A stretch of DNA of 8,301 nucleotides. It comes from Verrucomicrobia bacterium UBA5540. GTDB taxonomy: Bacteria > Verrucomicrobiota > Kiritimatiellia > Kiritimatiellales > Tichowtungiaceae. The notes under the pieces were generated by a model. It worked only from the letters and a program-made list of their open reading frames with translations, had not been told where the DNA came from and did no database searches. This document shows positions 1 through 4,972 of the stretch, piece after piece; position 1 is the stretch's first letter; each line of letters opens with the position of its first letter. Position numbers and translations under genes: made by a program. The stretch is taken from contig DINM01000135.1 in the NCBI GenBank assembly GCA_002423675.1, positions 5,267-13,567 of the forward strand. Reading direction: 5' to 3'.

Positions 1-724
1 CAGCATGGACGAGCCGCTGATCGGCCTCTATGGCATGCCGGTCTTTCACTATGAAGATCTGTACATTGGGTTGTTATGGAAAATTTACTGCGATCCGGCT
101 ACTCATGCGCTCGCCAATGGTAAAGTTAACTGCGAGCTGGTTTACAGCTATGACGGGAAACATTTCAACCGGACATTCCGCAAGCCGTTCATCGATAATC
201 CGGAGCTCGGCGATCATGGCGGCGGCTGTATCTATACCGGCTCAATGATGATTGATGAAAATAACCGGGTTCGTTTTTATTCCGGCGGATCGAAGGCGGA
301 ACATTTCCAGAATCAGGACCTCGATGATGCGGCTCTGATGATGCATGACATGCGACTGGACGGCTTCATGTATCTGGCAACGCCCTCGGGTCGCGGCTAT
401 TTGCGCACACGTCCGCTACATATTCTAGGCGATGATCTTCGCATTAATGCCCGTGCCCCGTGGGGCGGAGTTCGAGTACGGATTCTTGATGAGAAAGGTA
501 ATGTTCTTCCGGGATTTGACTACGATGACTGCAGTCCGCTTCAGGGCGATGAGTTGTTTTGGTCGCCGCGTTGGGGCGGAACTCGGACGTTTGGCGATGC
601 CGCCAGCTATAAGCGCCGCCAGCTGGAAATTGAGGTTCACAGCGGAGAAATTTTTGCTATCCGCGGTGATTTTAAAAAACTGGATTGCCTATGGGATGCG
701 GATCGCACGGATGTTGAATCTTAA
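1..724 (+). CDS. Glycoside hydrolase-like protein (GH32/43-type beta-propeller), C-terminal part
   Basis: The reading frame is open to the left edge (codons in phase from base 2), so the N-terminus lies outside the window; the ATG at base 5 is internal. About 240 residues remain. The first 130 resemble the last blades of a five-bladed propeller as in GH32/GH43-like proteins: a strand pattern ending in LVYSYDGKHFNR, then a YTGSMMIDENNRVRFYSGG blade. From about residue 130 there is a beta-sandwich-like tail (YLRTRPL, LRINARAPWGGVRVRILDEKG, GDELFW, QLEIEVHSGEIFAIRGDF). This tail is common in large planctomycete and Lentisphaerae proteins annotated as glycosidase-like. The role is probably glycan hydrolysis outside the cytoplasm, but the catalytic acids and any signal peptide are off the edge, so family, substrate and location cannot be confirmed. 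The neighbouring symporter, CBM9 lipoprotein and LacI regulator support a carbohydrate role. Confidence 0.65.
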   Translation, partial: SMDEPLIGLYGMPVFHYEDLYIGLLWKIYCDPATHALANGKVNCELVYSYDGKHFNRTFRKPFIDNPELGDHGGGCIYTGSMMIDENNRVRFYSGGSKAEHFQNQDLDDAALMMHDMRLDGFMYLATPSGRGYLRTRPLHILGDDLRINARAPWGGVRVRILDEKGNVLPGFDYDDCSPLQGDELFWSPRWGGTRTFGDAASYKRRQLEIEVHSGEIFAIRGDFKKLDCLWDADRTDVES

Positions 725-772
725 TATGTATCACGTTCGTAATTAACGGCGAATCATCTGTTAGCGGTAGCG

Positions 773-801
773 ACGTAACGGAACTCTGTGTTCCGCTACG
801 T
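773..801 (+). repeat. Hairpin (inverted repeat) just upstream of the symporter start
   Basis: Arms 773-783 and 791-801 (core CGTAACGGAA / TTCCGCTACG) pair over 11 bp with a single A-C mismatch, closing a 7-nt loop CTCTGTG. It lies between the hydrolase stop and the Shine-Dalgarno of the symporter, ending 6 bases before AAAGGGG. A second, mutually exclusive pairing is available (GTAGCG 767-772 with CGCTAC 794-799). It is not a convincing terminator: the T5 run comes 12 bases after the stem and belongs to the spacer between the Shine-Dalgarno and the ATG. It could be an mRNA processing or stability element, a translation control element, or a copy of a dispersed intergenic repeat. Confidence 0.6.
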
Positions 802-806
802 GAATG

Positions 807-813
807 AAAGGGG
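807..813 (+). promoter_or_regulatory. Ribosome binding site that decides the symporter start
   Basis: AAAGGGG is followed by a TTTTT spacer and then the ATG at 819. The alternative upstream ATG at 804 has only hairpin sequence in front of it and no purine-rich site, so 819 is preferred. Confidence 0.6.
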
Positions 814-818
814 TTTTT

Positions 819-2747
819 ATGGCACCTATTGATTGGATCATTCTGGCAATTGTCATAGGGTTTACAACTTGGCTGGTTTTGTGGACGCGCAAGCTGACGC
901 GCAGTGTGGCGGACTTTATGGCCGCCAATCGGTGCGCCGGACGGTATACGCTGGGCGTTTCGGAAGGCATGGCCATGCTGGGAGCCATTTCGGCCATCAT
1001 GTTTTTTGAAATGCACTACAACTCCGGCTTTGCTCCTGCTTGGTGGAGCCTGATGCAATTACCTATCGGGATCATCATTGCGATGACCGGCTGGGTGGTT
1101 TACCGCTACCGGCAGACCCGTGCGCTCACGCTGGCGCAGTTCTTCGAAATGCGCTACAGCCGTAAATTCCGAATTTTTGCCGGCCTGCTGGCATTTGTCG
1201 CCGGGATTATCAACTACGGCATCTTTCCTGCCGTTAGCGCGCGCTTTTTCATCTATTTCTGCGGAATTCCTGAAAGTTTCTCTTTGGCTGGACTCCTTGT
1301 TCCGACTTATCCGGTTCTGTTAGCGGGAATTCTGGCTCTCGCGTTGTGGTATGTTTTTGTCGGCGGACAAATTGCCGTACTGATTACCAACTTTTTCCAA
1401 GGGATATTCTGTACGTCTGTTTTTGTCGTCCTGATCATCTTTTGTATGTGGAAATACCCGTGGAATGAATTGATCGATGGGCTGCTTTCCACGCCGACCG
1501 GCGCGGCCTTGGTCGATCCTCTTCAGTCGACAAACAATCAGTTTGGGTTCCTGTTTTTTGCCATCGGAGCCGCCGCCATGTTTTTCAATAATATCGGCTG
1601 GCAGGGCAGGTCGGCATTTAATGCGTCGGCTCGTTCTCCTCACGAAGCCCGTATGGCAAAAGTACTTGGCCAGTGGCGCCAGCTCGTCGTCGCGATGGTG
1701 ATGATGATGCTCCCGTTGTGCGCGCTGCTGGTCATGACCAGTCCTTCGCACGCACCGCTCGCCCAAAAAATCTCATCGGCCATCGGTGCCATTCCGGGCG
1801 GTACCTATATTCAACAGCAAATGACCGTTCCTGTCGCACTGCGCTACATGCTTCCGCCCGGACTGGTCGGCCTTTTTTGCGCCATGATGTTTTGTGCCAT
1901 GGTCACTACCGACCAACCCTATCTCCATTCATGGGGCAGCATTCTCATTCAGGATGTTGTTCTGCCTTTGCGCGGCGGGAAGCCGCTTTCACCGAAGCAG
2001 CATATCCGCTGGTTGAGGGCCTCCATTTGCGGCGTTGCGGGTTTCGCCTACTGCTTCAGCCTGCTCTTTAAACAGACGGTTTATATTGCCATGTTCTTCC
2101 AGATTACCGGAGCCATCTTTCTTGGTGGAGCCGGTGCTGTAATCATCGGTGGGTTGTACTGGCGGCGCGGAACAACGTTAGCGGCCTGGATCACCATGAT
2201 TACCGGTTCGATTCTTGCCACCGGCGGAGTTGTGATTCTTCGTATTTGGCCGGATTTCCCTCTGACGGGCATGGAGATGAGCGGAATTACCATGCTGACT
2301 GCGCTGGCTGTGTATGTTGGCGTGTCCCTGTTAGGCCGAAAAAAATTCAATCTGGATCAGATGCTGCATCGTGGTGCTTATGCGGAAGGGATCGATAGAG
2401 ACCTTCTTCCGGCAACTGGATGGAAAGCGATGATTACTTCTGAATTTACCCGTCGCGATAAAGTACTTTATGTACTCGTTACCGTCTGGACGTTGGGGCT
2501 TTTCGGGATTTTTGTAGTTGTTACAATCATCGGGAAAACCAGTGGACTGCCGATTGCATTCTGGGCAGGCTGGTGGAAATATTATGTATACGTCACGCTG
2601 TTCCTCGGGATTGCCACCACCATCTGGTTTTCGGTCGGCGGCGTAAAGGAGGTCCGCGAAATGTTCCGCGTCCTTTCCGGTGCGGAGCGCGACGACACAG
2701 ACGATGGATCTGTTGTTAAACCTGAATCAGATGATGATGAATCATGA
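819..2747 (+). CDS. Sodium:solute symporter family (SSS/SLC5-like) transporter
   Basis: A 642-residue inner-membrane transporter, with roughly 13-15 hydrophobic segments along the chain (for example IDWIILAIVIGFTTWLVLW near the N-terminus and YVTLFLGIATTIWFSVGG near the C-terminus). The family couples Na+ influx to uptake of sugars, sugar acids and similar solutes. The hydrophobic pattern fits the LeuT-fold SSS type. The segment LFCAMMFCAMVTTDQPYLHSWGSILIQD (TTD at about residues 363-365) sits where SSS members have the TM8 Ser/Thr-rich Na2 site (usually STADS-like). It is longer than short SSS proteins (about 500 residues), with extra C-terminal helices and an acidic tail (DDTDDGSVVKPESDDDES) that is probably cytosolic or disordered. 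The start at 819 is chosen because AAAGGGG precedes it; ATG 804 would add only MKGVF. The stop overlaps the next gene by 4 bp. Substrate is unknown; context suggests a product of the upstream hydrolase. Confidence 0.87.
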   Translation: MAPIDWIILAIVIGFTTWLVLWTRKLTRSVADFMAANRCAGRYTLGVSEGMAMLGAISAIMFFEMHYNSGFAPAWWSLMQLPIGIIIAMTGWVVYRYRQTRALTLAQFFEMRYSRKFRIFAGLLAFVAGIINYGIFPAVSARFFIYFCGIPESFSLAGLLVPTYPVLLAGILALALWYVFVGGQIAVLITNFFQGIFCTSVFVVLIIFCMWKYPWNELIDGLLSTPTGAALVDPLQSTNNQFGFLFFAIGAAAMFFNNIGWQGRSAFNASARSPHEARMAKVLGQWRQLVVAMVMMMLPLCALLVMTSPSHAPLAQKISSAIGAIPGGTYIQQQMTVPVALRYMLPPGLVGLFCAMMFCAMVTTDQPYLHSWGSILIQDVVLPLRGGKPLSPKQHIRWLRASICGVAGFAYCFSLLFKQTVYIAMFFQITGAIFLGGAGAVIIGGLYWRRGTTLAAWITMITGSILATGGVVILRIWPDFPLTGMEMSGITMLTALAVYVGVSLLGRKKFNLDQMLHRGAYAEGIDRDLLPATGWKAMITSEFTRRDKVLYVLVTVWTLGLFGIFVVVTIIGKTSGLPIAFWAGWWKYYVYVTLFLGIATTIWFSVGGVKEVREMFRVLSGAERDDTDDGSVVKPESDDDES

Positions 2748-3424
2748 AACGGCGTTTTTTTTCAAAAAAAATTGTGGGATCTCTGCTCGCGGCCGGAGTT
2801 GTTTCCGGTTGCGCAACCCCGCTCGCAGTTGTTGACGGTCGGCTGGATGATTCCGCGTGGGGAAAACTTCCAGTTTATTCGCTGGTGCCGCCGCAGGATC
2901 GGATAACAGACGGAAAAATCCTTCGGGAAAAAGGAACCTGTCGTTTTTTTTCTGCGCAAAGAACCCTGTATCTCGTCGCGAAATTTGATGATTCATGTCT
3001 TGCGCCATTCGGAGAAAAAGACGGAGATGACCTCTATCATGGCGATTGTTGTGAAATTTTCATTAAACCAGTCGGACAGCCGTTCTATTGGGAAATATGG
3101 ATTTCACCGGACGGATTTCGCAGCGTTGTCAAGTGGCGCAAAAAAGATGATCTCGAATCTAAAGGCCGCCTGATTGACGGACGAGAAATCCGAGCGACGG
3201 TAACGGTTAAGGATGCGCAGTATTCGAACAGACACGGATGGATATTGAATGCGGCAATTCCTTTGCCGGAGGTTTCCGGAATCGGGCTGGAGGAGTGGGA
3301 TATTCTGATTGCGCGACAGAATTATGATGAAACTTTGAGCAAGCAGACCCGCGAGCTGAGCTCTTTTCCTCAATTGCAGAAATCAAATTTTCACCGTACC
3401 GAAGAATATTTCAGACTGAAGTAA
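2744..3424 (+). CDS. CBM9-like (carbohydrate-binding family 9 / DOMON-type) lipoprotein
   Basis: A 226-residue protein. Residues 1-22 form a lipoprotein signal peptide: basic MKRRFFSKK, hydrophobic IVGSLLAAGVV, and lipobox VSGC with the lipidated Cys at 23. Ala follows at +2, so outer-membrane retention is expected by the usual rule. The rest matches the pattern of family 9 carbohydrate-binding modules: VDGRLDDSAWGKLP at the start, LYLVAKFDDS, DDLYHGDCCEIFIKP, then EIWISPDG, and a late strand WILNAAIPLPE. No catalytic domain is visible, so it is probably a binding protein only. It overlaps the symporter stop as ATGA, and no clear Shine-Dalgarno is seen (upstream is GATGATGAATC), which suggests translational coupling and matched production with the transporter. 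I infer that it captures sugar for import. The fold could also bind heme or cytochrome-like cofactors in other DOMON relatives, but no cofactor motif is seen here. Confidence 0.75.
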   Translation: MKRRFFSKKIVGSLLAAGVVSGCATPLAVVDGRLDDSAWGKLPVYSLVPPQDRITDGKILREKGTCRFFSAQRTLYLVAKFDDSCLAPFGEKDGDDLYHGDCCEIFIKPVGQPFYWEIWISPDGFRSVVKWRKKDDLESKGRLIDGREIRATVTVKDAQYSNRHGWILNAAIPLPEVSGIGLEEWDILIARQNYDETLSKQTRELSSFPQLQKSNFHRTEEYFRLK

Positions 3425-3443
3425 GTCTGATTTAACTTACGTC
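3418..3443. repeat. Small inverted repeat across the convergent gene ends
   Basis: GAAGTAAGT (3418-3426) pairs with ACTTACGTC (3435-3443) with one mismatch around an 8-nt loop. The stop codon of the lipoprotein gene (TAA 3422-3424) lies in the left arm and that of the lacI-type gene (TTA on +, 3437-3439) in the right arm. It could serve as a weak bidirectional transcription end, but neither side has a T-run, so it is not a canonical intrinsic terminator. Confidence 0.35.
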
Positions 3444-4528
3444 TGTTCGGGCTGGCAGGAGTGCCGCAGATGTAGCACGGGTTCGATCAGGCATTTTGTC
3501 GTGACCGGGGTCTTGTTCTGGCAAAGCTGATAGAGCATTTCCACCGCAGAATGAATCGTCAGCTCTACCTGCAAATCAACACTCGATAGCGTGGGCCGGA
3601 CGAGCTCGCAGATTCGGGCATTCCCGACTCCGATTACAGCAACATCCTGAGGGACACGAAGTCCACGATCCTGAAGTGCATTGAGAACCAGCGCCGCCTG
3701 TTCATCTCCGAACACTGCCAGACCGGTCAGTTTATTGGGTAGGGCCCAGGAATCCAGCGCCCGGCGGGCTGTAGCGATGTCGAAAATCGGTTTGTCATTT
3801 TCATCGGGTTTTTCCGCTGTCCAAACCGGCACATAATCGTCTTCTGGCCGATCCGCTTTGTGTGCTTCTATAAAACCTTTGGCGAGAAGGGGGGCTGCGT
3901 ACCAGAGAAGATTTTTGATAATCATCCCCGGCTGCAAACCACATTGTCTGAGTGTGCGGTAAACCATTCGTCCCGCTTCGATATAATCCACTCCGCAGAA
4001 ACAGGGCTTTGGTATTTCAGGCCGATCAATAAAAACCACATGATCAAAATTCTTTTTTAGCAGACGGGGAATCAGTGTGTGCTGATTCGGAAAGTGATGG
4101 TGCAGACAGATGACGCCGTCAACGCCCAGATTATGAAAAACCTCCAAAAGAGAATCCATATCGGGGCGGGTTCGATCGTAATACTCGACAATCACCCGAT
4201 AGCCTTTATCCCTCGCCTCCTTATGCAGAAGAGCTAGGCGCGAGGCATTAAGTTCTGTTGGCATCGAATCACACAAAATTCCCCAGGTTTTACTGCGTTG
4301 CAACGATAACTGTCGTGCGGCCTGATTCGGGATATATCTTTCTTTCTTCGCCAGTGCCTTAATTTTTTTAACCATGGCCGGACTGACTCGGATATTTCCT
4401 TTAGCCGAACCATGCAGAGCAACACTGACGACCGCGGTTGAAACCCCTGCTGTCCGCGCGATGTCCGCCAGTGTAACCCGGTTCTTTTTTGATTTAGAGC
4501 TGGAAGGTTTATTGTTTGCCGAGTTCAT
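3437..4528 (-). CDS. LacI/GalR-family transcriptional regulator
   Basis: A cytoplasmic, sugar-responsive DNA-binding protein of 363 residues (family usually about 330-345). A Ser/Lys-rich extension of about 17 residues precedes the helix-turn-helix VTLADIARTAGVSTAVVSVAL (18-38). The hinge helix follows (YIPNQAARQLSLQRSK, 65-80), with Leu74 at the position of the leucine that LacI/PurR insert into the central CpG of the operator. The remainder is a periplasmic-binding-protein-like effector domain: LGVDGVICLHHH, FIDRPEIP, LTGLAVFGDEQAALVLNAL, and near the end VAVIGVGNARICELVRPTLSSVDL, a typical SSV motif of this family. It ends 12 bp from the lipoprotein gene and converges on it, so it most likely regulates the hydrolase-symporter-lipoprotein locus. 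A candidate operator lies 86 bp upstream of its start, suggesting autoregulation. Effector unknown. Confidence 0.88.
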   Translation of the reverse strand: MNSANNKPSSSKSKKNRVTLADIARTAGVSTAVVSVALHGSAKGNIRVSPAMVKKIKALAKKERYIPNQAARQLSLQRSKTWGILCDSMPTELNASRLALLHKEARDKGYRVIVEYYDRTRPDMDSLLEVFHNLGVDGVICLHHHFPNQHTLIPRLLKKNFDHVVFIDRPEIPKPCFCGVDYIEAGRMVYRTLRQCGLQPGMIIKNLLWYAAPLLAKGFIEAHKADRPEDDYVPVWTAEKPDENDKPIFDIATARRALDSWALPNKLTGLAVFGDEQAALVLNALQDRGLRVPQDVAVIGVGNARICELVRPTLSSVDLQVELTIHSAVEMLYQLCQNKTPVTTKCLIEPVLHLRHSCQPEQT

Positions 4529-4614
4529 AGATATCCATCTGCAGAATCATCATGCTGATACAATCCGCGAGCTGTTTCATACTGCTGTTTTTTGTAAGCA
4601 AAAGGCAACTGTGA

Positions 4615-4628
4615 ATTTGTCGGCAAAT
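4615..4628. promoter_or_regulatory. Candidate LacI-family operator
   Basis: ATTTGTCGGCAAAT is symmetrical at 12 of 14 positions (only T4620/G4623 fails) around a central CG step. LacI/GalR family operators are typically 14-20 bp palindromes with a central CG where the hinge leucine inserts. The site lies 86 bp upstream of the regulator's start codon, a sensible autoregulatory position. I did not see a second copy in the 95 bp before the symporter, so the assignment rests on one site and is an inference. Confidence 0.35.
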
Positions 4629-4685
4629 GAAAGGCCCGAAAAGGGAGGCGCCTAACCCGCGCTCTCACGCCTTGGCTTTCGGCCT

Positions 4686-4740
4686 CGTTGTGTTCCGCCT
4701 TTTACGTGTCGCATTCCCTGCGGGAACACTCAACACAACG
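4686..4740. repeat. Nested inverted repeats
   Basis: CGTTGTGTT (4686-4694) and AACACAACG (4732-4740) are perfect 9-bp arms 37 bp apart. Inside are two further pairings: GTGTTCC (4690-4696) with GGAACAC (4723-4729), which competes with the outer arms, and TTCCC (4714-4718) with GGGAA (4722-4726). The block adjoins the palindrome cluster that starts at 4750. No gene, terminator or known RNA is recognised here; it may be a dispersed intergenic element. Confidence 0.5.
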
Positions 4741-4749
4741 TGCGATTTT

Positions 4750-4891
4750 CTCCAGCCATTGGAAGCAAGCGTGTTGCGGCCTGTGGATTTTTTCCAAGGG
4801 TTGGAAACGAATCTTCAAGGTTCGGAGGAGCGAAGCGAAATTTTTCCAATGCTTGGAAAAACGGAGGAGGAACGTTCCAATCTCTGGGAAC
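4750..4891. repeat. Cluster A of TTCCAA/TTGGAA short palindromes
   Basis: Four units occur in 142 bp. At 4750-4765 there is a degraded copy (TCCA / TGGA core). At 4791-4807 TTTCCAA-ggg-TTGGAAA is perfect with 7-bp arms. At 4841-4861 the arms are nine bases (T5CCAA and TTGGA5) around TGC and are perfect. At 4874-4891 GTTCCAA and TGGGAAC pair with one mismatch. Core consensus is TTTCCAATGCTTGGAAA. The sequence GAGCGAAGCGAAA (4828-4840) precedes the best copy and recurs at 7299-7311 next to cluster B. None of the arms is followed by a terminator-like context specific to a gene end. They look like members of a dispersed intergenic palindrome family. Confidence 0.75.
4828..4840 (+). repeat. Direct repeat GAGCGAAGCGAAA, copy 1
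   Basis: This 13-base string is identical at 7299-7311. Both copies lie in intergenic spacers, directly beside TTCCAA/TTGGAA palindromes (the next palindrome starts at 4841 here and at 7315 there), so it appears to be part of the same element. Confidence 0.6.
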
Positions 4892-4972
4892 TTCAGTGGT
4901 GAAATATCAACAGTAGAGTACCACCGAAGGTGGGTGGACGGCGGTTCGACTTCCTCCGCCGGCCCCATTTTT
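4891..4972 (+). other. Two adjacent hairpins plus T-run; tRNA/tmRNA 3'-end look-alike
   Basis: Hairpin 1: CTTCAGTGGT (4891-4900) pairs with ACCACCGAAG (4920-4929) at 9 of 10 positions, loop 19 nt. Hairpin 2: GGACGGCGG (4936-4944) pairs with CCGCCGGCC (4956-4964) with one mismatch, loop TTCGACTTCCT. Hairpin 2 is followed by CCATTTTT, which is terminator-like for + strand transcription. The sequence GGACG, then TTCGACT, then CCGCCGGCCCCA resembles the 3' end of tmRNA (usually GGACGCGGGTTCGA...CCGCCGGCTCCA), but about four extra bases spoil the T arm and no matching 5' acceptor strand (GGGGCCG) or tmRNA 5' motif is present upstream. It is either a decayed or partial copy, a chance resemblance, or the end of an unknown + strand RNA. 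Confidence 0.4.

Larger units (their letters stand above)
4529..4970. other. 442-bp intergenic region without a credible gene
   Basis: This spacer lies between the start of the lacI-type gene and the end of tsaD. It contains a CG-centred operator candidate (4615-4628), a nested hairpin block (4686-4740), four TTCCAA/TTGGAA palindromes (4750-4891), and two adjacent hairpins ending in a T-run (4891-4972). Short open frames (4627-4902 and 4688-5044 on +) run through the palindromes, carry no recognisable domain, and one runs into tsaD, so I do not call them. Both flanking genes are on the - strand, so this holds the tsaD 3' end and the lacI promoter. I see no clear -35/-10 pair for lacI. Confidence 0.7.

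Noticed and set aside
773..818. Intrinsic terminator between the hydrolase and symporter genes
   Set aside because: The T-run does not follow the stem but lies between the Shine-Dalgarno and the ATG of the symporter.
4650..4656. GCCTAAC, matching the R'' core (RYYYAAC) of an integron attC site
   Set aside because: No GTTRRRY partner and no sequence complementary to the following 20 bases is found within about 300 bp downstream, and no integrase or cassette structure is present.
4627..4902. 91-codon open frame on the + strand between the lacI-type gene and tsaD
   Set aside because: It is built largely from the palindromic repeats (repeated Phe-Gln-x-Leu-Glu-like pieces), has no domain or convincing ribosome site, and the overlapping 4688-5044 frame is equally open. 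It looks like repeat sequence without stops.
4936..4964. Terminator for tsaD on the - strand
   Set aside because: On the - strand the stem is followed by ACCCACC, not by a T-run; the T-run is on the wrong side. It is terminator-like only in the + direction.
4891..4967. Complete tRNA or tmRNA gene
   Set aside because: The T-arm-like part has a mismatch or a four-base insertion, and neither a matching 5' acceptor strand nor the tmRNA 5' motif (TTCGACGG near the start) or an ALAA-type tag frame is present.
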